NCBI GenBank assembly: GCA_016208685.1
Contig: JACQXM010000003.1
Coordinates: 1 to 64,000, forward strand
Length of the DNA stretch: 64,000 bases
DNA from: Planctomycetota bacterium
GTDB taxonomy: Bacteria; Planctomycetota; Phycisphaerae; UBA1845
Direction of reading: 5' to 3'
Notes under the pieces: generated by a model
Told to the model about the DNA's origin: nothing
Databases searched by the model: none
The model's input: only the letters and a program-made list of their open reading frames with translations
Translations under genes and position numbers: made by a program
Part shown: in pieces, positions 8,555 to 17,550 of the stretch
Layout: each line of letters starts with the position of its first letter
Numbering within the stretch: the first letter of the stretch is position 1

Positions 8555-9938
8555 ATGACCCGTGAAACGCGCGTGGCCTTCGTCTCCCTGGGTTGCGCTA
8601 AAAACCTGGTCGACTCCGAAAAGATGCTGGGGCAACTGGCGGAGGCGGGCTGCGCGCTCACATCCGACGAGGCCGACGCCGACGTGCTGGTGATCAACAC
8701 CTGCGGCTTCCTGGAGGCTTCTCGGACCGAGGCGGACGAGGTGATCGCGGACGCGGTTCGTCGCAAGCGCGGCGGCCGGTTGCGCCGCGTGGTGGTCGCC
8801 GGTTGCCTGGTGCAACGGGACAAGGAGGCGATCCTGGAACGTATTCCCGGCGTGGATGCCCTGGTGGGCGTTAACAACCGGGATGATATCGTTCGTGCGG
8901 TGCTCTCCGGCGCTGTGTCCGCGGGTCGAAGTCGCTCCGCCGCCGGGCGGAACGGGAAGAGCTCCGGGCGAGGCTCGGCGGCCGCCAAGGGCTCGAACCG
9001 GCGGCGGGCGAGCGGGCCGTCCACACCCGACCTCTATCTTTCGGAATACCATCCCTTCGTACAGCTCGACCTGGCGCGACTGCGACTTACGCCGCGACAC
9101 TACGCGTACCTGCGGATCAGCGAAGGGTGCGACCAAAAATGTACGTTCTGCACCATTCCCGCCATCCGCGGGCGGATGCACTGCAAGCCGCCGGAGGTAG
9201 TGCTGGCCGAGGCGCGGGAGCTGGTCAGCGATGGCGCCGTGGAGATCGACCTCATCGGCCAGGACACCAGCAGCTACGGCCTGGGCGAAGATGCCATCGA
9301 AGGCGGCCTGGCGGGCCTGCTGCAACAGCTCAACCGCGTCGACGGGCTGGCGTGGATTCGCCTGATGTACGTGTACCCTTCGGTGTTCAGCGACGAGATG
9401 ATCGACGCAATCGGCGACTGCGAACATGTGTGCAAGTACATCGACATCCCGCTTCAGCACATCAACGACCGCGTGCTGAGCGGTACGTACCACGCTCATC
9501 GCCGGTTTTCCCGGCGAAACCGACGAGGAATTCGAGGAACTGGTGCAGTTCATCCGCGAGTTTCGCTTCGACGCCCTGGGCGTGTTCCCCTACTCGCTGG
9601 AGCCGGAGACGCCGGCGGGGCGCATGAAGGACCAGATTCCCGATCACGTGAAGCAGGAACGTGTCGACCGGTTAATGTCAGTGCAGCAGGAGGTGGCGTT
9701 CGCGCAGGCCGATCGCCGTGTCGGCGACGGCTTCGAGGTGCTGCTGGACCAACGGGTCAAGCCCGGAGTGCTTGCCGGCCGACATCAAGGTCAGGCCCCG
9801 GCGGTGGACAGCGTTACGCTGGTCCGCGAATGCGACGCCGCGCCGGGCGAGTTTCTCCGCGTACGCTGCGTGGGACGCGAAGCCTACGACCTGATCGCGC
9901 TTCCCACGCGCGTCGCTCTGCCCGTGCTGGGTACATGA
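8555..9938 (+). pseudogene. rimO: Ribosomal protein S12 methylthiotransferase RimO, interrupted by an internal deletion/frameshift
   Basis: RimO is a radical-SAM enzyme that methylthiolates an Asp of ribosomal protein S12. The N-terminal domain begins at ATG 8555 with VAFVSLGCAKNLVDSEKM. The radical-SAM cluster CDQKCTFC is near residue 193, and PLQHINDRVL is intact to about 9477. Then only 13 nt separate DRVL from TLIAGFPGETDEEFEE, where the family has about 28 residues. The second part is in the next frame and continues through the TRAM-like end to a TGA at 9938 (ATGA overlap with pgsA). The missing segment is about 74 nt, which breaks the frame. A poly-basic linker insert lies near residues 125-155. 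This is either a true mutation or an assembly error. Confidence 0.85.
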
Positions 9939-10555
9939 CGCAAGCGCTGAACCTTCCCAATCAGATCACGCTGAGTCGCCTGGCGCTCGCGGTGGTCTTC
10001 TTCATCCTGCTTTCGCAGTACTCGCACCTGGCGCCGCAGCCGCTGATGCTGGACCTGGCGGTGGTGATCTTCCTGGTGGCGGCGGTCAGCGACATCCTCG
10101 ACGGCTACCTGGCCCGCAAGCGCGGCCTGGTCACTCCTCTGGGGCGGATGCTCGACCCGCTGGTGGACAAGGTGCTCATCTGCGGCGCGTTCATCCTCTT
10201 CGTCGGACCGGGATTTACCGACGCCCGGGGGCATAACGTCACCGAAGTGCGCGCCTGGATGGTGGTGGTGATCGTAGGGCGTGAGCTGCTGGTGACCGGG
10301 CTGCGCGGCTTCAGCGAGGCGCAGGGCCGGGCGCTGGGCGCCTCCGTGTACGGCAAGGCGAAGATGTGGATGCAGAGCATCGCGGCCCCGCTCATCATGC
10401 TGCTCGTGGCGCATGAACCCACCTGGGCGGCGGGCGCCTGGTCCACCACCGTCAAACTGGTGCTTGCCTGGCTGACCGTGATCGCCACGGCGCTCTCCAC
10501 CGTGCACTACCTGATCCACTCCCGACACCTTCTCGAGGAAAGCGCCGCCGCGTGA
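9935..10555 (+). CDS. pgsA: CDP-diacylglycerol--glycerol-3-phosphate 3-phosphatidyltransferase
   Basis: PgsA makes phosphatidylglycerol phosphate from CDP-diacylglycerol in the membrane. The CDP-alcohol phosphatidyltransferase motif DG-x2-AR-x8-G-x3-D-x3-D is complete: DGYLAR near residue 50, then G, D and D in GRMLDPLVDK. The N-terminus LNLPNQITLSRLALA is typical. About six membrane segments fill the 206 residues. The ATG at 9935 overlaps the rimO stop (ATGA). The stop overlaps the GTG of uppP (GTGA), so three genes are translationally chained. Confidence 0.93.
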   Translation: MTQALNLPNQITLSRLALAVVFFILLSQYSHLAPQPLMLDLAVVIFLVAAVSDILDGYLARKRGLVTPLGRMLDPLVDKVLICGAFILFVGPGFTDARGHNVTEVRAWMVVVIVGRELLVTGLRGFSEAQGRALGASVYGKAKMWMQSIAAPLIMLLVAHEPTWAAGAWSTTVKLVLAWLTVIATALSTVHYLIHSRHLLEESAAA

Positions 10556-11385
10556 GCGATTTGACCTATGGGCAGGGTGTCATCCTCGGCGTGGTGCAGG
10601 GGCTCACCGAGTTTCTGCCCATCAGCAGCAGCGCGCACCTGGCCTTGGCGCAGCGCTGGATGGACGTCTCACCCAACAGTCCTACGACGCTGCTCTTTGA
10701 CGGCCTGACGCACATCGGCACGGTGCTCTCGCTGCTCATCGTGTTCGCGCGTTCGTTCGTTGCCTACGTGCGGCGTTTCGTTTCCGAGCTGCGGCCGGGG
10801 TGGAGCCGGCGGCGCTATGCGTGCCGCATCGCGTGGCTGGGAATCGTGGCCAGCATTCCCACGGCCGTCATCGGACTAGGCCTGAAGGATGAATTCGCGG
10901 AGGCGTTCGATCAGCCGCGGCGCGTGGGAGTCGGTCTGCTGGTCACGGGCGTGCTGCTGGTGATCACCAGTGTCATTCCCCGCGGTCGGCGCGGATGGCG
11001 GCGGTTCACCTGGTGGCAGGCGGGGCTGGTGGGCCTGGCGCAGGGCGTGGCCATCGAGCCGGGCATCTCGCGCAGCGGTTCCACCATTTGCACCGCGGCG
11101 TTCTGCGGGCTGCGGCGGCGCTGGGCGGCGGAGTTCAGCTTCTTCATCGCCATACCGGCGATCCTCGGTGCCACGGCGCTGCAGCTCAAAGACACCCTGG
11201 AGGGAATGGACCCGGCGCAGACGGCGCTGGCGTGGGGGCCGATGCTGGCAGGCAGCGCGGTTTCGCTGGTCGTGGGCGTGTATGCCCTGAAGCTGCTGCT
11301 GCTCGCCACCCGCTGGGCGAAGCTCCATTACTTCGCCTGGTACTGCGGGGCGCTGGGGGCGCTCATGGCGGCGGGCGTGGTGTAG
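10552..11385 (+). CDS. uppP: Undecaprenyl-diphosphatase UppP (BacA)
   Basis: UppP dephosphorylates undecaprenyl diphosphate outside the cytoplasmic membrane, recycling the lipid carrier for cell-wall synthesis. The first signature VQGLTEFLPISSSAHL is at about residues 14-29. The second, around EPGISRSGSTICTA near residue 170, carries the Ser/Arg motif. About eight membrane segments fill 277 residues, a normal length. The start is GTG at 10552, overlapping the pgsA stop by 4 nt. The link with pgsA makes a membrane-lipid operon near the mur cluster. Confidence 0.94.
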   Translation: MSDLTYGQGVILGVVQGLTEFLPISSSAHLALAQRWMDVSPNSPTTLLFDGLTHIGTVLSLLIVFARSFVAYVRRFVSELRPGWSRRRYACRIAWLGIVASIPTAVIGLGLKDEFAEAFDQPRRVGVGLLVTGVLLVITSVIPRGRRGWRRFTWWQAGLVGLAQGVAIEPGISRSGSTICTAAFCGLRRRWAAEFSFFIAIPAILGATALQLKDTLEGMDPAQTALAWGPMLAGSAVSLVVGVYALKLLLLATRWAKLHYFAWYCGALGALMAAGVV

Positions 11386-11437
11386 GAGACGCGGGGCGAC
11401 CGGCGTTGCCCAGCAGTCGCGTAGTCGGCGCGGTCCA

Positions 11438-11545
11438 AGAATGCGGAATGGTGAATGTGGAACGCGGAAAGAGAGTCGCGCCATCCGAACAGAGCCGCGA
11501 CCGCGAGGGGGCGGGCAAAGACCGCGACGTAGCGACGATGGTCGC
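11438..11545 (+). repeat. Dispersed intergenic repeat, family C, copy 1
   Basis: This stretch contains GAATGCGGAATG, then AGAGCCGCGACCG at 11491-11503 and GGGGCGGGCAAAGA. The reverse complement of 60870-61010 shows the same motifs in the same order and spacing, and a shorter copy lies at 49921-49948. A second GAATGCGGAATGCGG motif follows at about 11584. It lies in the 294-nt gap between uppP and the secreted HEAT-like gene. No coding potential was seen in it. It is probably a non-autonomous mobile or REP-like repeat. Confidence 0.6.
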
Positions 11546-11679
11546 GGCGCATCGCGTCAGCCCTGGGAGGGCGAACGCCCTCCGAATGCGGAATGCGGAA
11601 GATCGAGGCACAGCGGAACTCGCAGCGTCTGGCGGCGGGGCCGGTTTCGCAACCACCGGAAGGACCTTCGAGCCGCGGT

Positions 11680-12852
11680 CTACTCCTGCGCCCGGCTCGG
11701 ATCATCGAGCTTGATCTTCCTTCCGCGCTCCTGGTAGTTAATACATGTCGGATAGAACAACGTTTGAAAAACGGATTGAATCTTCGGATCGGGATCGTCA
11801 TAGATCGAGTTGATATAGGCCTTCATCTCGGGATCGTCCTTGCATCGGCTCGCGATGGCGGACATCGCCCAGCCTCGAACCATCAGGTCGTCGTGCGCTA
11901 GTTGGTCTTTGGCGAAAGAGATGACCTCGGGTGTGACCGGACGCTCCGTAAGGGCGCGCATAGCGTTCAGGCGAAGGCGAAGATCGTCGCCGCGCAGGAG
12001 CTCCTGGTAGAGCTTCTCCGCGGAATCGAGCTTCAGCCCCATCTTCGCCAGCCCCCACATGGCGGCCATGGCGATCGTAGGGTCACTGTCGGTAAGTAAT
12101 CCGCGTAACAACTCCAATGACTCCTCGGTCGGGAAGCGGCCGAGCGCTTGCACAGCAAAGTCAGAGCGTCTCTTGCGAGTGCCATCCGCCGCCTCACCGG
12201 TCGCAAGCGCGCGGACGGTTTCGAACGATCCGAAGGGAATCGCGAGGGCGTCGTGGCGCGCCGCCTCGATATCCTTGAATCGTGCACGGCCCTTGCCGAC
12301 ATTGCTCGTGACGTCCAGCGGACCGGTCGGCCCTTTTTCGACAAGAAAAATAACGTCTTCCTCTCGTGTGTCGTCCGCCAGAACGTAAGCCCTGTCGTGG
12401 TAGACTCGGAATCGCACGTCGCAAGGCTCTCCGTCGGCCGGGTAGTATCCGAGGAACCGGAAGAACTCCCCCGGGCGCAGCGAGGGGAAAACAGAGTAGC
12501 TGTTGCCACACCCCGCGTTGTAGTGCGCCTGTGCCCGTTCCCAATGGCCCGTGGCGGTCAGCACATCGAGTTTGACGTATGGGTTGCAGTCCTGCGCCGC
12601 AAAGGCGAGTCGCTGCGACGTACGGTTGATCAGGTACAGCACGCAGTAGTCACCGTGGACCTCGCCGTAATCCGCAAAAAGCGATAGCTGCCCGTTGGGA
12701 GCAGGGACGTGAGCAGGCAGCTTGGACACAGGCTGGGGATCCCGTACACTCGGGTGCAGGCCCAACGGCCACGGCCCTTGAGCGCGGACAGGATGCATCG
12801 CTACGCCGGCGACACTCGCGCCCACCAAGCACGCGAAGAAACGTGTCCGCAT
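11680..12852 (-). CDS. Secreted HEAT-repeat-like protein, unknown function
   Basis: The 390-residue product starts at ATG 12852, which has a perfect AGGAGG 7 nt upstream; the frame is open further upstream but without such a site. Residues 1-24 form a signal peptide (FFACLVGASVAGVAMHPVRA, cleaved before QG). The middle part is a beta-rich domain with two Cys. The C-terminal 170 residues hold helical repeats of about 30 residues (LELLRGLLTDSDPTIAMAAM, AHDDLMVRGWAMSAIASR) typical of HEAT or PBS-lyase-like repeats. It is probably periplasmic. The gene stands alone. No enzymatic residues were recognised, so a binding or scaffold role is only a guess. Confidence 0.78.
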   Translation of the reverse strand: MRTRFFACLVGASVAGVAMHPVRAQGPWPLGLHPSVRDPQPVSKLPAHVPAPNGQLSLFADYGEVHGDYCVLYLINRTSQRLAFAAQDCNPYVKLDVLTATGHWERAQAHYNAGCGNSYSVFPSLRPGEFFRFLGYYPADGEPCDVRFRVYHDRAYVLADDTREEDVIFLVEKGPTGPLDVTSNVGKGRARFKDIEAARHDALAIPFGSFETVRALATGEAADGTRKRRSDFAVQALGRFPTEESLELLRGLLTDSDPTIAMAAMWGLAKMGLKLDSAEKLYQELLRGDDLRLRLNAMRALTERPVTPEVISFAKDQLAHDDLMVRGWAMSAIASRCKDDPEMKAYINSIYDDPDPKIQSVFQTLFYPTCINYQERGRKIKLDDPSRAQE

Positions 12853-13420
12853 GGGGGTTCCTCCTATCGTGCCATTGGGCCCGCGTCGTCGGATCCGCGT
12901 GGCACGGAACCGGTCTCGAAGCTCCGGTGCTCGCCTTCGCGAGAAGTTCCGGATGGAGTCGGACTCCACGCACGCCATCCTGTATTGTACCCGAAAGTGC
13001 CGTTGCAGACCCACGGAAATGCCCGCGGCCGAACGCAATCCGTCCGCCGGGGGACCCGACGACCCCCTGATCTCTGCGCCCAGGCGTGCGTCGGAGCCAG
13101 GACGAAGGGCGGCGCGGCGGTTGGAGTCAACTGCTGGGAGCGAGCTCGCCAACCACCCGTTCAGCCGGGCGGGAAATTGCTAAAGCGGCGCGGCCCCCTC
13201 CCGGCTTCCTCTTCCCTACTCCCTTCGTGCCCTTTGCATCGTTCACCTCGTCATGTCGTCACTCGTCGCTACGGTGCCGGAATCCACACGTTCAAGCCGG
13301 TGACACGGGCATGCCGACCGGCAGGAAAGCCGGTCCCTCAGCGCGGGCCGGCACAGCAGTGCCCGCCGGACAGCATCCTGCGGCACTCGGCAAGCAAACC
13401 GGGACCAGACGCAGCACCGC
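12853..13420. other. 568-nt intergenic stretch without recognised gene
   Basis: Open frames here have no recognisable protein pattern and no good ribosome-binding site. The first part must hold the promoter of the minus-strand secreted gene at 11680-12852, but no convincing -35/-10 pair was found. Nothing else is seen. Confidence 0.5.
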
Positions 13421-14935
13421 TCAGACGGGTTGCATGGGGTCGGCGTCGGCGCTACTGACCGAAACCGGCACGCCGGTCAGCGCGTCGGACAAGCGCGACG
13501 CCAGGGGCGCCAGCGCCGGCCGCTCGCTCGCCCAGTGCCCGAGTGCCACTGCAGTGGCACCCGACCGGATCAACGACAGGGCGTCGTGGTGACGGATTTC
13601 CCCGGTCACCACCACGTCCCCCGGGGAAAGCGCGGCACGATGCGGCAGCGAACCGGCGGCGCCCACCACCACCACGCCGCGGGTCACGGCACGATCCATG
13701 GGACCCACTACCTGCACGCAGCGCGCCGCGGTGACCTTCTTAAGGCGTCGCGCCAGTTGCCCGAGGGTGGTCCGCGGCGGGAGGATGCCGACGCGGCCGA
13801 TGCCGGGCGTCGGCTCGCCTTGCAGCGGATACAGATCGAAGGCCGGCTCCTCATAGGGGTGCGCCTGCCGCAGCGCCCGCACCACGCGCGAAAGCGACGC
13901 CGACGGCGCCACCACCTCCAGCCGCACCTCCTCGACGTATTCCAGCCGCCCGCGCTCGCCGACCGCAGGGTGCGTGGAGGCGCCGCCCAGAAAGGTGCCC
14001 TGTCCGCGCAGCCGATAGCTGCACCGGGCGTAATCGCCGATGCGACCGGCCCCGGCCGCGAACATCGCCTCCGCGACGTCGTCGAGATGTGTCGCGGGGA
14101 CGAAGACAACGACCTTCACCCGATGGGTCGCCGACTCCGCGGGAGCCTCCAACGGCTCGGTGCGTTCCATGCCGCAGAGCCCGGCCATCACGTCGTTGGT
14201 GCCGCCCTGGGCCGCATCCAGGGCCGTGTGCGGTGAGTAGATGGCGATGCCCGACCGAATGCAGCGAAACACAACGGCGTCCGTCCCCGCCGACGGCGTC
14301 CGCAGGGACGCAACCGGCCGGTAGATCGGCGGGTGATAGGCGACCACGAAATCGACCCGCTCGCGAATCGCCTCCTCGACGACCTCCGCCGTCAGGTCGA
14401 TGCAAAGCAGAACCCGCGACACTGACGCCTCGAGGTCGCCGGCAATCAGCCCGACGTTGTCGCCCGCCTGCGCCAGCTTCAGCGGAGCGATCCGTTCCAA
14501 CACGTCGCAGAGCCCGGCGACCGTCTTGGGCACTTCGACCGCGGGCGTTGTCGCCGCGGCAGCGCCCGTGGGCGGCGCTTCAGCGATCGGCGCGGGGCGT
14601 TCCGCCCGCGCCATGACCCGAGCGGTTGCCGACCCTGAGCCCGCGACGCGAGAGTTGGCGCGCAGCGCTCCCGTTCCACGGCCATCCATATCGGGCGTCG
14701 CACGCGGCTTCGTGACCGCCGCCAATCCGGCGGCGGCGCCGGCCACGCGCCGAGCAGTCGGCGCGGGTTTGCGGTTGGTCGGCGGACGGTGATCCACGCC
14801 GGGCGCCTTGCCGCGATGCGCACGGCGTGCAGGTTTTCGCGGGCGCGGGTTGGCCCGCCCCGTCGACGCCGGAGAGATGCGGCGGTTGGCCTTGCTTGCA
14901 CCTGCTCGCCTAGGGGTGGTCGGTTTCTTGCTCAC
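13421..14935 (-). CDS. NIF3/YqfO-type dinuclear metal-centre protein with long basic N-terminal extension
   Basis: This 504-residue NIF3-family protein is a hexameric metal protein; some members are linked to GTP cyclohydrolase-like chemistry, but the role is unsettled. The NIF3 core starts at about residue 135 with a GDNVGL motif. Metal ligands are seen in AYHPPIYRP, SPHTALDAAQGGTND and TGEIRHHDAL. A PII/CutA-like insert of about 100 residues (KVVVFVPATHLDDVAEAMF to HPYEEPAFDLYPL) splits the core, as in YqfO. The first 130 residues are Lys/Arg/Pro/Ala-rich and look disordered. GTG at 14935 overlaps the pabC stop by 4 nt with AAGGAG upstream; GTG at 14947 is possible but too close to that site. 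It is last in the pabB-pabC operon. Confidence 0.85.
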   Translation of the reverse strand: MSKKPTTPRRAGASKANRRISPASTGRANPRPRKPARRAHRGKAPGVDHRPPTNRKPAPTARRVAGAAAGLAAVTKPRATPDMDGRGTGALRANSRVAGSGSATARVMARAERPAPIAEAPPTGAAAATTPAVEVPKTVAGLCDVLERIAPLKLAQAGDNVGLIAGDLEASVSRVLLCIDLTAEVVEEAIRERVDFVVAYHPPIYRPVASLRTPSAGTDAVVFRCIRSGIAIYSPHTALDAAQGGTNDVMAGLCGMERTEPLEAPAESATHRVKVVVFVPATHLDDVAEAMFAAGAGRIGDYARCSYRLRGQGTFLGGASTHPAVGERGRLEYVEEVRLEVVAPSASLSRVVRALRQAHPYEEPAFDLYPLQGEPTPGIGRVGILPPRTTLGQLARRLKKVTAARCVQVVGPMDRAVTRGVVVVGAAGSLPHRAALSPGDVVVTGEIRHHDALSLIRSGATAVALGHWASERPALAPLASRLSDALTGVPVSVSSADADPMQPV

Positions 14936-15798
14936 GCCAGGCCGCACTCCTTTCGCACCAGTTCGACAAACGCCTGCGAGAGACGCCGCGTGAGCGGGCC
15001 CACGCCACCGCCTCCGATCCCGTGACGCTCCACCGCGCTGACCGGCAGCACCTGCATCATGCTGTTCGTTAAGAACACTTCCTCGGCGCCCAACAGGTCG
15101 TCGATGGACAACAATGCCTCGCGAGCCTCGATCCCCAGCTCGCTCGCCAGCGACAACACCGCTTCACGGACGATTCCCGGCAGCACCGGCGTGTGCTTCG
15201 CGGGCGTCTTCAGCATGCCGCCGCCGACGAGGAACACGTTGCTGATGCATCCTTCCGCGAGGTGGTTCTGCGTCGTAAACCACAGTGATTCCATACATTG
15301 CGCGCGCTGCGCCTCGCGTAGCGCCAGCAACCGGGCATGATACGCGGTGGTCTTGTGCCCGGCGACGGGGTCGGTGGGCGACTGGCGAAAATCACATAGT
15401 TTCACACGCACGCCCTGGCTATAGGCGGACGCTGGAAATGGAGAAAGATCAGCCACGCTGACGCAGACGCTCGGCGGCGGTGGTTCGTCGCCGGTGGCGG
15501 CCAGCAGATCCCCGGCGGAGACGGTCAGCCGCACGCGGGCGTCTCGCAGCCCGTTGCGTTCCAGCAGGTCGAGAAAGTCCACCCGCGACGGGAGCTCCTC
15601 GCGGGCGATGGGTCGTAGGAGTCTGGCGGCGGACGCCTGCAAGCGCTGGAGATGGGACTCCAGCCGGAACACGCGGCCGTTCTCGGCGCGCATGGTCTCG
15701 AAAAGTCCCGCGCCGTGGAGCCAACCTCCGTCGAACACGCCGATCCGGGCCGTCTCCGCGGCCACGAACTCCCCGTTGAGCCATACGACGGCGTCCAT
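14932..15798 (-). CDS. pabC: Aminodeoxychorismate lyase (PLP class IV)
   Basis: PabC converts 4-amino-4-deoxychorismate to p-aminobenzoate and pyruvate, for folate. This PLP fold-type IV enzyme has the N-terminal signature WLNGEFV, then GGWLHGAGLFETMRAENG. The catalytic Lys is in VAGHKTTAYHARLLALREA near residue 148, and the phosphate-binding LAEGCISNVFLV is near residue 187. The 288-residue length is normal. A D-amino-acid or branched-chain aminotransferase role is possible for the fold, but direct linkage to pabB (3-nt gap) favours PabC. The ATG is at 15798. Confidence 0.88.
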   Translation of the reverse strand: MDAVVWLNGEFVAAETARIGVFDGGWLHGAGLFETMRAENGRVFRLESHLQRLQASAARLLRPIAREELPSRVDFLDLLERNGLRDARVRLTVSAGDLLAATGDEPPPPSVCVSVADLSPFPASAYSQGVRVKLCDFRQSPTDPVAGHKTTAYHARLLALREAQRAQCMESLWFTTQNHLAEGCISNVFLVGGGMLKTPAKHTPVLPGIVREAVLSLASELGIEAREALLSIDDLLGAEEVFLTNSMMQVLPVSAVERHGIGGGGVGPLTRRLSQAFVELVRKECGLA

Positions 15799-15801
15799 GG
15801 T

Positions 15802-17304
15802 TTAATCCTCCACCGTGGTGGCGTCGGCCTCGTCGCAGCCCAGCGCCCGGAGCATGCCCGCCGCCTTAGCCTGCGTTTCGGCAAGCTCCTCCTCGGCAAG
15901 GCTGCCTGCGACAATGGCGCCGCCGGCGTGCAGCCGAACGGTATCGCGCGCCTGGGTCATGGTGCGGATGGCGACGTTGAGCACCATCGACCCGTCCACG
16001 CCGATGTAGCCGATCGAGCCGCAGTAGACGCCGCGCGGCGACGGCTCAAGCTCGTCGATGATCTGCATCGCCCGAATCTTCGGGGCGCCGGTGATCGAGC
16101 CGCCGGGGAACGACGCACGCAACAGATCGCACCAGTCGCGCCCAGGCGCAAGGTCGCCCTCGATCGTCGCGACGCGATGGAACACCGTGGGGTGGCTCTC
16201 GACCGCGCCGGCGTCGACCACCCGCACGCTACCCGCGCGACACACCCGGCCCAGGTCGTTGCGCAGAAGATCCACGATCATGTTGAGTTCGGCGCGGTCC
16301 TTATCGCTTGCCTCCAGCGCCGCGCGGTGAGTTGCGTCCGACTGGGCTTCCTCGCCGCGCGGGCGCGTTCCCTTGATGGGGCGGGTGACCACGTGACCGG
16401 CGCGCAGCTCCAGGAACAGCTCCGGAGACGCCGACAGCACGGCTCCATCCCCGGTTGCGATATACGCCGAATAGGGCGCGGGATTGACGCGGCGCAGCCG
16501 TCGATAGGTGGTCAGCGGATCGGAGGCTCGCGCCACGGTGTAGCGCCGTGCGAGGTTCACCTGGTAGATATCCCCGGCCCGGATGTACTCCAGAGCCTGC
16601 GCCACGCGCGCCAGGTACGCCCGCCGCGTCATGTTCACCGTTGGCGTGGGAACGTCCGGCCGCGGCGGCGCCTGCGGCTGCCAATCAGCAACGCGGGCCA
16701 GACGTTCGCCGACGGAGGTCAGGCGATCCTTGACCGGCGCGCGCGGCATCGGTGCGTCCGCTGGCCAGTCGACCGCCACCGCATACCAGGCGTCGGCGGC
16801 GTGGTCATATACAGCCGCGGAATCGTAGAGGCGGAAATGAGCCAAGGGGGTGCGGGCCGCCTCCGCGCCTGCCGGTGCGCGGTTACCGGTGCCACCTCGC
16901 CCGTTCGATCCAGATGCCGGCGCGGGCGGTCGGGTGGCGGCGGGCTCGATTGCCCGCCCCGCTTCGTAGGAGAAGTAGCCGATCCACCCGCCAGTGAATG
17001 GAAGGTCTGTCCGCGGCGGCTCCATAGTGGGGTAGCGCGCGACACATGCCGATAGCGCGGCGACCGGGCAGCCCACCTGTCCGGTAGAAACGATCAATTC
17101 GTCACGCGACTGAGCAGCGAAGATGGAATAGGCCGGGGCGTTCGGAGCGGGGAGTGTGGTTTCGAGGACGGCCGGCGCGGGGCCGGCTGCGAACGCCAGC
17201 AGCGCCGCCTCCGGATGCACACGACGCGCCAACGGTTCGATCACCGCTTGCGCCAGCGCCGTGCCGACACGACCCTTCGAAGCTGCGCTGAGTACCTTCG
17301 CCAT
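15802..17304 (-). CDS. pabB: Aminodeoxychorismate synthase component I
   Basis: PabB aminates chorismate at C4 using ammonia from PabA. The chorismate-binding domain covers about residues 230-490. The motif TRPIKGTRPRG near residue 315 carries the PIKGT Lys that distinguishes PabB from anthranilate synthase TrpE. Further motifs are RAELNMIVDLLRNDLG, FPGGSITGAPKIRAM and YCGSIGYIG. The N-terminal 220 residues form the regulatory-like part with a Pro/Ala/Gly-rich loop. ATG at 17304 gives 500 residues. It leads the pabB-pabC-NIF3 operon; the amidotransferase partner is encoded 20 kb away at 37654. Confidence 0.9.
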   Translation of the reverse strand: MAKVLSAASKGRVGTALAQAVIEPLARRVHPEAALLAFAAGPAPAVLETTLPAPNAPAYSIFAAQSRDELIVSTGQVGCPVAALSACVARYPTMEPPRTDLPFTGGWIGYFSYEAGRAIEPAATRPPAPASGSNGRGGTGNRAPAGAEAARTPLAHFRLYDSAAVYDHAADAWYAVAVDWPADAPMPRAPVKDRLTSVGERLARVADWQPQAPPRPDVPTPTVNMTRRAYLARVAQALEYIRAGDIYQVNLARRYTVARASDPLTTYRRLRRVNPAPYSAYIATGDGAVLSASPELFLELRAGHVVTRPIKGTRPRGEEAQSDATHRAALEASDKDRAELNMIVDLLRNDLGRVCRAGSVRVVDAGAVESHPTVFHRVATIEGDLAPGRDWCDLLRASFPGGSITGAPKIRAMQIIDELEPSPRGVYCGSIGYIGVDGSMVLNVAIRTMTQARDTVRLHAGGAIVAGSLAEEELAETQAKAAGMLRALGCDEADATTVED

Positions 17305-17430
17305 CGCCGGCGGCAGAGTATAGCCGCAAGCGCGTCCGCGATCGCCCAGTCATGCCGCGCGGTCCCCGCCAAATGCGGAAGCCGGAATCATCACCGTGCG
17401 CCGAGTCGGCCGGTTAGGGGGCGAGCGTCG

Positions 17431-17474
17431 CAAAAGAGAAGCCCTCTGCCTTCGTTGCGACGAAAGCAGAGGGC
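17431..17474 (-). terminator. Intrinsic terminator of the disintegrin-like protein gene
   Basis: A stem of 15 pairs with one mismatch is formed by 17441-17455 and 17460-17474, with a 4-nt loop. On the minus strand it is followed by TTCTCTTTT. It is about 77 nt after the stop at 17551, so it ends that transcript. Confidence 0.75.
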
Positions 17475-17550
17475 AATGAAAACTAAGCCGGAAAGCCGAC
17501 AGGGCAGCAGCCGGCGCGGGCCGACATCGTGCCCCACGGCGGGCGTTGTT

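Noticed and set aside
12709-13592. Plus-strand open frames in the gap before NIF3
   Set aside because: No recognisable domain, atypical composition and no ribosome site.
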